From JAEZBP01 sp963832725 (GTDB lineage Bacteria; Myxococcota_A; Polyangia; Polyangiales; Sandaracinaceae): a stretch of 64,000 nt of DNA. Made by a program: the position numbers and the translations under genes. The stretch lies in NCBI GenBank assembly GCA_963832725.1, contig CAWHVG010000006.1, positions 248,001 through 312,000 of the forward strand, written 5' to 3'. Below are positions 26,196 to 34,841 of this stretch, one piece after another (position 1 is the stretch's first letter; each line of letters begins with the position of its first letter). The notes under the pieces are model-generated. The model worked only from the letters and a program-made list of their open reading frames with translations, was not told the origin of the DNA and did not search any database.

Positions 26196-26525
26196 CGAGA
26201 CCTCCGCCACGACGATGTTGGGCGCGCTCGGCGGTTCGAGATCGCCGCGGCGACGATGTTGGGCGCCCGCGGCAGGTCGAGATCGCCGCGGCGACGAGCT
26301 CGGGCTCCCGCGGCAGGTCGAGATCGCCGCGGCGACGAGGATGAGCGCGCTCGGCAGGTCGAGATCGCCGCGGCGACGAGGATGAGCGCGCTCGGCAGTT
26401 CGAGGTCGCCGCGGCGACGAGGATGGGCGCGCTCGGCAGGTCGAGATCGCCGCGGCGACGAGGCTCGAGCGCCCGCGGCAGTTCGAGATCTGCCGCGGCG
26501 ACGAGCTCGGGCGCCCGCGGCCCTC
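26196..26525. repeat. 41-bp minisatellite, eight copies
   Basis: Units start CGAGATCGCCGCGGCGACGA at 26237, 26278, 26319, 26360, 26401, 26442 and 26484, with a more diverged unit at 26196. The spacing is 41 bases (42 once). Each unit ends in a variable block of the kind gcgcgctcggcaggt or gcccgcggcaggt. The period is not a multiple of three, so long open frames seen through it are artefacts. There are no unique spacers, so this is not a CRISPR array. Confidence 0.9.
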
Positions 26526-26623
26526 CCAGACTCGGCAGCCCGCGCCAAGCCGGCCGGACCCCGCGTGACGTCGGTGCCGGATGCGAGCTCGTCTCCACCG
26601 GCAGGAGCCGGACCGGCGGCCGA

Positions 26624-27673
26624 TCAGAGGCCGTCGACCGAGGTGCGCTTGCCGAGCTCGCGAGGGGCGACGACCTCTTCCTCGGCGTCGAGCGCGGCGA
26701 GGACCTCGTCGTCGACGCGCAGGCGCAGGCCGCTCGCGTCGGGATCCCCGCCGTGGTTCGCGCGCGCCTCGAGCTCGTCGTTCAGCTCGTCGAGCGCCTC
26801 GAAGCCGCGGTCGATGCGCTCGAGGTGGAGCTCGGTCTGCGCGTCGAGGTCGGCGGACGAGGTGTCCGGCTCCGGCGCGGAGAGGTCGATCGAGAGATCC
26901 GCATAGGCGAGCGGGTCGAGGCGGCGCGCCGCCTGGAGGCGTTGGATGCCGCGGGCGAGCTGCACCTGCAGGGCGCGCGCGTCGTCGATCACCTGCAGCC
27001 AGGCCGGGTCGGGATGCGCGCCGAGGTCGGTGCGGAGCGCGCTGATCTTGTCGGTGAGCGCCTGCGCTTCGTGCGGCGCGTCGAGGCATTCGTCCCGGCA
27101 TGCCTCGTAGTAGGCGAGCTCGGCCCGGAAGCGTTCGATCTCCAGCGCCTGCGCGCGCGCCTCGAGCTGGCTCGCGAGCCGGCGCTGCGCGACCCGGAGC
27201 CGGCGATCCTGCCCGAGCTCGCGCCGGAGGTTCTCCGCGATGCGGTCGCTCGTCTCGTGGGTGAGCTCCTGACGCGCGGCGGCGATCCGCGCTGCGGTGT
27301 CCGCGAGGTCGCGCTCGAGCGCCGCGAGGCGGGCTTCCGTCGCCTCGATCCGCGCCGCGTAGCTCGACGGATCGCGCCGGCCACGCGTACGCATCAGCCT
27401 CGCGAGCGCGAGCAGGAGGGGCGCGAAGCCCACGCCGATCGTGCCGGCCTCGAAGAGCACGTCGGCCGGCGCGACGAGGAGATCGCTCGGGATCGCGCCG
27501 ACGACGAAGAGCGCGACGAGCGCCGGTCCAAGGGTCGCCAGGAGGCGCCAGCGGCGGAGCAGGTGGCCGAGGGTCACGGAGAGCCGGCCGCACATGGGGC
27601 AGGCGTCGCGGTCGCGCGGGATGTGCTCCCCGCACCCGTCACACTGCCTGTACCCGCTCTTGTCGGCGCTCAC
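26624..27673 (-). CDS. Zinc-ribbon membrane protein with long coiled coil
   Basis: A 349-residue protein from a GTG at 27673. Residues 9-28 are a zinc ribbon (CDGCGEHIP...CPMCG). Two hydrophobic segments follow at about 40-65 and 75-95, and the rest is charged and helical, with heptad-like stretches (ARIEATEARLAALERDLADTAARI) that predict a long coiled coil. The C-terminal 80 residues are acidic. It resembles unnamed bacterial proteins of this layout; function unknown. Its leftward end abuts the minisatellite, and it is divergent from the lipoprotein gene at 27819. Confidence 0.6.
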   Translation of the reverse strand: MSADKSGYRQCDGCGEHIPRDRDACPMCGRLSVTLGHLLRRWRLLATLGPALVALFVVGAIPSDLLVAPADVLFEAGTIGVGFAPLLLALARLMRTRGRRDPSSYAARIEATEARLAALERDLADTAARIAAARQELTHETSDRIAENLRRELGQDRRLRVAQRRLASQLEARAQALEIERFRAELAYYEACRDECLDAPHEAQALTDKISALRTDLGAHPDPAWLQVIDDARALQVQLARGIQRLQAARRLDPLAYADLSIDLSAPEPDTSSADLDAQTELHLERIDRGFEALDELNDELEARANHGGDPDASGLRLRVDDEVLAALDAEEEVVAPRELGKRTSVDGL

Positions 27674-27818
27674 TTCTACGCCATGCCCGCCGTTCAGGAT
27701 AACGGGACGACCGATTCGATCAACGGTCCCCCATCGGGAATGGATGCGAGCGGCGCCGAGCAGGTTCAACGATCCGCGCCGCACGGGCGATCAGCGAGAG
27801 TCTGCTACACCACGCGCC

Positions 27819-28577
27819 GTGAGCCCGAAGGCGACCTCTCTGATCCAGGCCTGGCAGCGCATCGGCACGACGCTCGCGATGACGCTCGCGCTCACGTCGA
27901 GCGGATGCATCCCCGTCGCGATGCTCTCGACCGAGCACCGCTTCGCGGGTGGCCTGGCGGCGGGACGCGCGCGCGGTAACTCCAGCCAACCCGCGAAGGA
28001 CGTCCTGGGCGCGCAGTTCCAGTACCGCGTGAGCATCGCGCCGCTCTCGATGGTGCGCGAGCTGTGGGATCGCGACTTCGACTTCGACCTCGGCTATCTC
28101 GTCATGGTCCACGACGGCGGGAGCCTTCAGCACGGGCCCAGCGTCGGCGCCCAGTACTTTCTCACCCGCTGGAACCTCGACGAGCGCCCCTATTGCGACG
28201 CCGAGGGGCTCGTGAAGGGTGAGCCGTGCGCGCCGCCTGGTCAGCACAGCCTCCTCCGCATCGCCGCGCGCGCGGAGGCCGACCTGCGCTTCACCGACGC
28301 CGAGCCCAGGATGATCGGCTTCGGCGCCCGCGGCGGGTTTCGCCTCGACCTCTCCATCTTCCCCGGCCACGCGACGCCCGTCGCCGAGGCAAGCGAAGGC
28401 AACGGCTCCACGCCGACCGCAGCCTTGTTCACCGGCGTGACGTGGGGCGAGTACGGGCTCGCCGTCGACATCCTCGGCGGCGGCGGGATGGTCGGCACGC
28501 AGACTTGGGCGGAGGTCCTCTTCGCCCTGACCCTCCGCATTCCCTCCATCGCGGGGATCCTGATCGTCATCCCCTGA
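27819..28577 (+). CDS. Hypothetical lipoprotein
   Basis: A 252-residue protein from a GTG at 27819 whose signal sequence ends LALTSSGC. The mature part has alternating beta strands and glycine-rich turns near the end (VDILGGGGMVGTQTW), reminiscent of outer membrane beta-barrel or barrel-associated proteins, but it fits no family I know. A possible -10 element TACACC lies only 7 bases before the start and no Shine-Dalgarno site is present, which suggests a leaderless mRNA. It is followed by the convergent OPT transporter gene. Confidence 0.6.
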   Translation: MSPKATSLIQAWQRIGTTLAMTLALTSSGCIPVAMLSTEHRFAGGLAAGRARGNSSQPAKDVLGAQFQYRVSIAPLSMVRELWDRDFDFDLGYLVMVHDGGSLQHGPSVGAQYFLTRWNLDERPYCDAEGLVKGEPCAPPGQHSLLRIAARAEADLRFTDAEPRMIGFGARGGFRLDLSIFPGHATPVAEASEGNGSTPTAALFTGVTWGEYGLAVDILGGGGMVGTQTWAEVLFALTLRIPSIAGILIVIP

Positions 28578-28601
28578 CGATGACGCGGCCGAGGACGGAG
28601 C

Positions 28602-30527
28602 TCAGCCTCCGGTGAGGGTGGGGACGCCGAGCAGGGTGAGGATGGCGGCGACGATGCCCATCAGGCCTTCGCCCGCGATGAGGCCCGAGGCCACCGCGAA
28701 GCCGAGGTTGTCGGCGCTCTTCGGGTGCGCGTTGCGCCAGGCGGCGAAGAGCAGCGCGCCCGCGAACATGGCCAGCGAGTAGAACGCCGGCACGATGAAG
28801 GCGATCCCGAACGCGAGCGCGCTCGGCAGGTAGTCTTTGACCTTCGGGAAGAACTTGCGCAGCAAGGGCACGATGATGCCGAACGCGAAGCCGAAGCCGA
28901 TGCTCCAGCCGGCCTTCTCGGGCAGCGCGTCCACGCCCTGCACCAAGAGCTCGGCCATCGCCTTCCAGGTGTGCGCCGCCGGGGCCGGCATCTTCTCCTG
29001 ATCGATGCCGATCTCGTACGCGGCGTCGAAGAGCGCGTAGATCGGCACGGCGAAGAAGATGCCCGCCGTCACGCCGCAGAGCTGCGCGACGAGCTGCCGC
29101 TTGGGCGACGCGCCGACCAGGTGGCCCGTCTTGAGGTCCTGCATCATGTCGCCCGACTGCGCCGCGCCGGCCGACGAGACGGCGGCCGACATCAGGTTGA
29201 CGACGATGCTTCCCGGCGCGATGGCGCCGAACGCGAGCTGCGTGACCTTCCCCATCCCGCCGATGGGGTTGATGTCGGTCTCGCCGGTCGAACGGGTCGC
29301 GATCATGGCCAGGATCGACGAAAGGCCGATGGCGATCAGGGTCATCCACCACGGGATGTCGAAGATCCACCAGGCGACCACGACGGTCGCGGCCGAGGCC
29401 AGGGTCATGCCGAGCGCCCACAGACGGAACGAGATCTGCTCGCTCGGATCCTCGTGCGAGTCCGACACCTCCGGCTTCTTCTTGGGGGTGAAGGTGCGCA
29501 GGATCGTTCGCCAGCTCAGCGCCAGCGAGGTCAGCGCGTCGGCGACCATGATCGCGACGCCGGGCCAGAGGATCCACACACGGGCGGTGGTGTGGCCGCC
29601 GGTCCATCCGTTGGCGTCCGCGATGGGTCCGAGGATCGCCCAGCCCACGACGGAGCCGGCGGCGAGGCTGGCCGCGACCCGGAACCCGATCAGGATGCCG
29701 GCGCCGTACATCAGCGGGCTGATGTAGAAGTTGAAGGTGCGCGCGACGATGATCGCGAAGAGGCTGGTGGTGCCGACCATCGGCCACGGGATCTCGCCCA
29801 GCGGCGGGAGCTGGAGCTGGGGCACGAAGTAGACGGCCAGCGTGAACACGCCCGCGCAGACGCCGAACCCGAGGAGCGTGCGCGCCTTCAGGAGCGCGTC
29901 GCCACCCTCGGCGAACATCGCCATCAACGTGTGGGCGGTGGCGGTGCCGGTCGGGAAGCGGAGCTTCTCCTGGACGACCATCTGCTTGCGGAGCGGGATG
30001 GCGAAGAAGACGCCGAGGAACGCGACCGAGGCGCCCCAGAGCATCAGCTCGGTCACGCCGAGCGGCGGGATGTGCTGGAGGATCTGCACCGGCGCCTCGC
30101 CGACGGCGCTGTCCTTGGGCAGGCGCGCCATGTGGTCGTGGACCAAGAGGCCGAGGGCCGGGATGGCGCTGAGCAGGCCGGCCGCGCTGGTCATGGTGCC
30201 GGCGCCGGAGGCCGCCGTCTGGGTGATGTTGGCCTCGAGCCGCGTGTAGGGGCGCTTCGGCTTCAGCGCGCCGAAGACCGAGATGCCGAGGATGGCCGCG
30301 ATCAGCGAGCCGCCGATGGCCCAGCCCGTCTTGAGGCCGAAGTAGATGTTCATCGCGGCGACCAGGCCGCCGAGCAGGCAGCCGGCCACGATGGCGCGCA
30401 CGGTGAGCTGGAGCTCGCCCTTCTCGGGCGTGTAGAGGTGCTCGTCTTCGGGCGGCGCCTCGCCTTCCGGCTCGACCTCGCTGCCGACGACCTCGCTCGC
30501 CACCGTCTCGCCTGCGTCCTCGTGCAT
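28602..30527 (-). CDS. OPT-family oligopeptide transporter
   Basis: A 641-residue inner membrane protein with about 14-16 hydrophobic helices. The N-terminal 35 residues are acidic and cytoplasmic. NIYFGLKTGWAIGGSLIAAILG and the block RLEANITQTAASGAGTMTSA are characteristic of the OPT/YSL family, which imports peptides or metal chelates with protons. The start ATG 30527 has GGAGG 4-5 nt upstream. Several central segments (SDSHEDPSEQISFRLW) form the long loop between halves. It is monocistronic, and the substrate is unknown. Confidence 0.9.
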   Translation of the reverse strand: MHEDAGETVASEVVGSEVEPEGEAPPEDEHLYTPEKGELQLTVRAIVAGCLLGGLVAAMNIYFGLKTGWAIGGSLIAAILGISVFGALKPKRPYTRLEANITQTAASGAGTMTSAAGLLSAIPALGLLVHDHMARLPKDSAVGEAPVQILQHIPPLGVTELMLWGASVAFLGVFFAIPLRKQMVVQEKLRFPTGTATAHTLMAMFAEGGDALLKARTLLGFGVCAGVFTLAVYFVPQLQLPPLGEIPWPMVGTTSLFAIIVARTFNFYISPLMYGAGILIGFRVAASLAAGSVVGWAILGPIADANGWTGGHTTARVWILWPGVAIMVADALTSLALSWRTILRTFTPKKKPEVSDSHEDPSEQISFRLWALGMTLASAATVVVAWWIFDIPWWMTLIAIGLSSILAMIATRSTGETDINPIGGMGKVTQLAFGAIAPGSIVVNLMSAAVSSAGAAQSGDMMQDLKTGHLVGASPKRQLVAQLCGVTAGIFFAVPIYALFDAAYEIGIDQEKMPAPAAHTWKAMAELLVQGVDALPEKAGWSIGFGFAFGIIVPLLRKFFPKVKDYLPSALAFGIAFIVPAFYSLAMFAGALLFAAWRNAHPKSADNLGFAVASGLIAGEGLMGIVAAILTLLGVPTLTGG

Positions 30528-30645
30528 CCTGCCTCCTGCGCGTTGGCCCGGAGGCCGGTTTCTACCACGGACCCGTCACGCATCGGGCACGCACGCGCCA
30601 CCGCCGCGCGAGCGCCGGAGCATGGAGCCCCGCGCGTCATCCGGG

Positions 30646-31947
30646 TCAGTCCGCGCCGCGACGCCGCCGGAGGATGCGTAGATGACGCATCGCGTCGAGG
30701 TCCTCGGGATCGAGGCGGGCCGCGATGGAGAAAGCGCGCTCCGCCGCCTTGTCGTCCCCGTCGACGAGGAAGAGGCGCGCCTGGACGTAGTGCGCGAACG
30801 CCATGGTGCGATCCTGCTGCAACGCCTCGAGCACCGCCGCCCTCAGATCGTGCTCGCGCAGCGTGCGCACGATGGGGTCGTGCTCGCCGAGGTAGCGCGA
30901 CCAGCGGGCGTAGAGGCCGTAGTCCGCCGCCTCCGGCATGAGCGACGCCGCGCGCTCGAAGGCCTCGATCGCGCGCTCCATCGCCCCCTGCGCGAGCTGC
31001 CTTTTCCCCAGCTCGAACATGCGCTCGGCGTCCAAGCGAACGCGCTGCGAGTCCGTCGCGGGCTTGGGCCTGCGCCGGCGCATCTCCTCGCGCAGCCTCG
31101 CGGCCGCGTCCCGCGCCCGCTCCTCGGGGGGCACTTCCTCGGACGCGGGGGCTCGATCCCGAGGTTTCGTTCGCGTCTCGGTCGCCGTCTCGCGGACGGG
31201 CGCGCGGTCCGACACCAGGCGGCCGATCTCCAGCACGCCCGCGAGGAGAAGCGTGACCAGGAGCGCGCCGGTGTTCTCGGGCTCGAGGATCCGGTTCGAC
31301 AGGAGTCCCGCCAGCGGCCGCCCGTCAATCATGCTCAGGAGCCGGAGCTCACTGCCGCGGGCGCCGAAGGTCCGAGCGACCTCGTCGGGCGTCCGCGCGA
31401 GCGTCACCCGCCGATTCCGCTTGGCGGCGAGCAGACCGACCCACCGGTAGCCCTGCGGATCGGTGCGCAGCGCCTCGAGCAGCGCCGGCTCGAGCGGCGT
31501 CGGATAGGGCGTGGCGATGCGGCCGGAGGGCTCATCGACCCAGAGCCACTCCGCGTCGTCGAGCTGCAAGCAGCGCTGGAGCTTGCTCCGCACCTGCATG
31601 GCCAGAGCCTCGTTGAGATCGGCCGGCTCGAGCATCCCGAGGGAGATGGCCACCTCGCCGAAGCGGAGCACCTCGTCGCGCTCCGAAGGCTCGCTCATCC
31701 GCTCCAGGATCAAGAGGTACTCGTCCCGATCGATGGTGCCGGCCTTCATGAGCAGCCGTCCGAGCGTCTCCGCGACCGTCCCTTCCTCCGCGAAGACCAC
31801 CCGGCCTTCCTCGAGGTGCAGGCGGGTCTGCACGGGGCCCTCGTCCATGGCGAGGAGACCGGTCCGCCTCTCGCGCTGCAGCTCGAAGAGCACCCGCGCG
31901 ATGTGCGTGTCCAGGAGCTGGTCGGGCAGCACACGCCCCGTGGACAT
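30646..31947 (-). CDS. DUF4388 (PATAN-like) and TPR domain protein
   Basis: A 433-residue soluble protein. Residues about 10-90 fit DUF4388 (GRVLPDQLLDTHIARVLFELQRERRTGLLAM, then LHLEEGRVVFAEEG), a domain tied to two-component and gliding-related signalling in delta-type bacteria. A middle region of about 160 residues is helical. Residues about 295-430 carry TPR units (RMFELGKRQLAQGAMERAIEAFERAASLMPE and AHYVQARLFLVDGDDKAAERAFSIAARLDPE). It is likely a cytoplasmic adaptor in signalling. ATG 31947 is chosen; a GTG at about 31968 is possible. Confidence 0.75.
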   Translation of the reverse strand: MSTGRVLPDQLLDTHIARVLFELQRERRTGLLAMDEGPVQTRLHLEEGRVVFAEEGTVAETLGRLLMKAGTIDRDEYLLILERMSEPSERDEVLRFGEVAISLGMLEPADLNEALAMQVRSKLQRCLQLDDAEWLWVDEPSGRIATPYPTPLEPALLEALRTDPQGYRWVGLLAAKRNRRVTLARTPDEVARTFGARGSELRLLSMIDGRPLAGLLSNRILEPENTGALLVTLLLAGVLEIGRLVSDRAPVRETATETRTKPRDRAPASEEVPPEERARDAAARLREEMRRRRPKPATDSQRVRLDAERMFELGKRQLAQGAMERAIEAFERAASLMPEAADYGLYARWSRYLGEHDPIVRTLREHDLRAAVLEALQQDRTMAFAHYVQARLFLVDGDDKAAERAFSIAARLDPEDLDAMRHLRILRRRRGAD

Positions 31948-32446
31948 CGACTTCAGCCCGGACGACACGCAGTGAGAGTAACCGAAGCACGCTCGCCGCA
32001 CTCGGTCCTCCGAACTGATGCTCTTCTCGACGCACTGTCCACCGCACGCCGCTCACCGATGCAACCGCCCGCATGTGCAGGGAAAGGCCCTCGTGGTCGG
32101 TGCCCCGTCGCGGTCGTCTCGCCGGCACGCCCCTCCCTCGCGCGATCACGATCGGCTCGGAAGCCCATCGTAGTGCGGTCGCTCGCGTGCTCGGCCAGCG
32201 CCCGCCCTCTGCCGAGCTGGCGGCACCCGCATGCCCTCACCTCGCGCTGAGCTGGACGGAGCGCCGCACTTCCGGCCGCGGATTCGAGGTTTCCTCTGGG
32301 CACGCACCGGACAGGCGTTCCGGACGACGTTCCAGTCTCCACGAACCAGGCACCCGACTCGAATGGAGCGTGCACGACACTTTCGGCGCAGGTCGAAGAC
32401 CGGACCGATGGACCACGAGGAGGTCGAGTTGCTCTACCCTGGCCGA
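31948..32446. other. Divergent intergenic region, no gene seen
   Basis: About 500 bases between the DUF4388 gene and the right-hand membrane protein gene. Frames here are short and Arg/Pro-rich. TACCCT at 32435-32440 is a possible -10 element for the right-hand gene. Nothing else is recognised. Confidence 0.5.
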
Positions 32447-33958
32447 ATGAAACGGTCGAGTGAGAGAATCGGGGTCGGCGTGACGACGCTCCTCGCCGCG
32501 CTGACGCTCGCAGCAAAGCCCGCACTCGGGCAACGGGCCGAGCAGGAGGGACCGGACAGCGCCATCCCGAAGGCCATCGAGCTGACGCTGCGACCGCAGC
32601 TCTCGGAGTCTCCCCGCATCGACGTCGACGGGTGGATCCGCTTCGACTCCGACGTGGGCGGTCGGGAGGCGGCGATCACATTCCGCGAGCTCACCGGCGC
32701 GATCGTCGCCCTGGAAGAAGGTCAGGAGCCGCAGACGTACCACCCTGCATCGAGCGACCCGGTGATGCGAATCGGCTTCCCGCGTCGGCCAGGACCGTCG
32801 AACCTCAACATGCACTTCCGGTGGAGCCGCGCGCTCTCGGAGCTCGTCTCGCGTCGGGATCTCGTGCGACCGTCCGTAGCGAGCACGACCTGGAGCGTCG
32901 ACGTGGTCCTACCGTCGAGCGTGCCTCTCGCTCGCTTTCGCGGCCTCGGCTACGAGTGCGACGAGGAGACGCGGACCTGCCACGTCCCCGCATCGGCCGA
33001 GGCGATCTCGATGCCGACGCGGGCGCAGATCACCCGCGCCGAGGTCACGGTCGACGGTGTCGACGACGACGTCGCGCGGATGCGGTTGGAGATCGTCGGC
33101 GCCGGCGACTACGCGAGCGAGCGGGAGCGATTCGTCCTGCCGGAAGGCGCCTCCCAGATCGACCTGCGGACCGCGGACGGTCAGGCGATCCCCTTCGACG
33201 CAACGTACGGAAGGGTGTCGTTCGGCCTTCCGCCGACCGGTCCCGACGGCAACATCCACGTCGTCGCGACCTATCAGCAGCACGTGCAGAGCGGGTTCGG
33301 CTGGCTTCACTACGATCAGCTCGTCCCAGGCCCCACATCGGTCGGCCGGAACGGCCTGACCGTCGACTTCGACGACGTGCACCGCGCTCGCCGGCCGATC
33401 TCGCAGCTCGTCATCGCCACAGCGGGCGTCGGCGTCGTCATTTTTCTCTTCACGATCGGCTTCCTCGCCCGCTGGCGCAGTCGGCGACGGGACCGGAGCC
33501 TCACCGACGACGGCCGGCGAGCGCTCAGCGAGTCGCTGGTGATCTACGTCGGCGCACTGATCACGACGGCGTTCTTGGCGGTCGCGTCGGGCTGGATCGG
33601 CCCGTACCCACCCGCCATCACCGCACCGCTCCTCACCGGCGGCTTCCTCGCGATGCTCCTCTTGTCATACGTGGCGGACACGCACCGCGGCTTCATCGTG
33701 GGCGTCCACGTGCTCGCCATCGTGTCCACCGTCGTAATGCTCTTCCTCGCGTTCCGGATGCCCGAAGTCAGCCCCGAGCTGCAGGTGACGATCGGCGCCG
33801 GGGTGTTCAGCGTTCTCAGCACCCTGCTCGGCTACAGCGGAGTAAGGTATCGGTACCGGTACCGACATCGCCACCATCACGGTCACCACTACCACCATGG
33901 TCACCACCATTACGGCAGCGACGACTACAACGACGACTGCGGCGACGACTACTACTGA
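32447..33958 (+). CDS. Exported membrane protein with His/Tyr/Asp-rich tail
   Basis: A 503-residue protein: signal peptide ending AKPALGQ, a periplasmic beta-rich region of about 300 residues with one Cys pair (ECDEETRTCHV), and four to five membrane helices between about 320 and 460. The last 40 residues are RYRYRYRHRHHHGHHYHHGHHHYG followed in separate runs by SDDYNDD, C and GDDYY. The His cluster is a likely metal-binding tail in the cytoplasm or periplasm. The layout loosely recalls DUF2207-type proteins, but that is uncertain. The -10-like TACCCT lies 6 bases before the ATG and no Shine-Dalgarno site is present, suggesting leaderless translation. Confidence 0.65.
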   Translation: MKRSSERIGVGVTTLLAALTLAAKPALGQRAEQEGPDSAIPKAIELTLRPQLSESPRIDVDGWIRFDSDVGGREAAITFRELTGAIVALEEGQEPQTYHPASSDPVMRIGFPRRPGPSNLNMHFRWSRALSELVSRRDLVRPSVASTTWSVDVVLPSSVPLARFRGLGYECDEETRTCHVPASAEAISMPTRAQITRAEVTVDGVDDDVARMRLEIVGAGDYASERERFVLPEGASQIDLRTADGQAIPFDATYGRVSFGLPPTGPDGNIHVVATYQQHVQSGFGWLHYDQLVPGPTSVGRNGLTVDFDDVHRARRPISQLVIATAGVGVVIFLFTIGFLARWRSRRRDRSLTDDGRRALSESLVIYVGALITTAFLAVASGWIGPYPPAITAPLLTGGFLAMLLLSYVADTHRGFIVGVHVLAIVSTVVMLFLAFRMPEVSPELQVTIGAGVFSVLSTLLGYSGVRYRYRYRHRHHHGHHYHHGHHHYGSDDYNDDCGDDYY

Positions 33959-34054
33959 ACCCGTCGTACCGGCCTCTCGGGTGGCACCGGGCGTCCGATG
34001 AAAAAGCGACACGGGTCGCGTAACGTCGCCCGCCGGCCGGCATACGAGGCGCCC

Positions 34055-34726
34055 ATGAAGAAGAACTTGTGGGTGGGGATGATCGCGGCCGGCCTCTGCT
34101 GGGCGTGTGACGACGGGGGCACGACCGGCGGTGACGCGAGCGTCGTTCACGACGACGCGGGCGCGAGCCACGGCGGCGACGCGGGCACGTCGGGCGGAAG
34201 CGACGGCGGCGGCGGCACCGACGCAGGCAGCGGCGGCACCGACGCAGGCAGCGGCGGCACCGACGCAGGCAGCGGCGGCACCGACGCAGGCGGCGGCGAC
34301 ACTGACGCAGGCGGACCCACGGGACCGGCCGGCCCGGGCGAGTACCGCACCGACTACCAGACCTCGTCCGACTTCTTCACCCGCATGAGCCATCCGGCCG
34401 ACTCGGGCAGCGTCCACGGCACGGTGCGCATCTGGTACTCGAGCAACGTGATGGATTTCCCGCTGAGCGGCCCCTTCGAGGCGCCGGTGGGCACGGTGGC
34501 CATCAAAGAGGAGTACGGCGGGAGCGGCAACGTCATCATCAAGGTCGTGATGATCAAGCGCGAGGCCGGCTACGACCCGGCCAACAACGACTGGTACTAC
34601 GAGGCGCGCAACACGGACGACACGGTCGCCAGCGATCCGACGCCGGGCACGCCGAGCCTCTGCATCGGCTGCCACCAAGCCTCGCCCGACACCGACTACC
34701 TGCGCGGCTTCGGCATCTCGAACTGA
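34055..34726 (+). CDS. Heme-binding lipoprotein, cytochrome P460-like
   Basis: A 223-residue lipoprotein with signal MKKNLWVGMIAAGLCWAC. Residues about 20-90 are a low-complexity GGTDAGSG linker. The C-terminal 130 residues include IKREAGYDPANNDWYYEARN and end with SLCIGCHQASPDTDYLRG near 203, a CxxCH c-type heme site. The spacing, the WYYE strand and the DTDY after the heme site resemble the cytochrome P460 family. Proteins of that family bind one heme covalently outside the inner membrane and can oxidise hydroxylamine or nitric oxide. The P460-forming lysine cannot be confirmed by eye, so a simple electron carrier is equally possible. Confidence 0.6.
   Translation: MKKNLWVGMIAAGLCWACDDGGTTGGDASVVHDDAGASHGGDAGTSGGSDGGGGTDAGSGGTDAGSGGTDAGSGGTDAGGGDTDAGGPTGPAGPGEYRTDYQTSSDFFTRMSHPADSGSVHGTVRIWYSSNVMDFPLSGPFEAPVGTVAIKEEYGGSGNVIIKVVMIKREAGYDPANNDWYYEARNTDDTVASDPTPGTPSLCIGCHQASPDTDYLRGFGISN
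34203..34300 (+). repeat. 18-bp tandem repeat inside the lipoprotein gene
   Basis: GGCGGCACCGACGCAGGCAG-type units of 18 bases occur about five times and encode Gly-Gly-Thr-Asp-Ala-Gly-Ser blocks. They keep the reading frame and make a flexible linker after the lipid anchor. Confidence 0.8.
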
Positions 34727-34841
34727 GAGGGCCGATCGAACGAGCGCGCCGATCTCACCGATCCCGATCGCCCCGGTGGACGGCGGCGCGAACGCGCTTA
34801 CCGACTCCGGAGGGCTCGAGCACGAAGTGGGATCGAGAGCG

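Noticed and set aside
26196..26525. Possible CRISPR array in the 41-bp repeats
   Set aside because: Units are contiguous with no unique spacers, and no cas gene is present in the window.
23877..27635. A long antisense frame through the M1 peptidase and the minisatellite
   Set aside because: The minisatellite has a 41-bp period, so it opens all frames by chance. The rest mirrors the sense peptidase gene.
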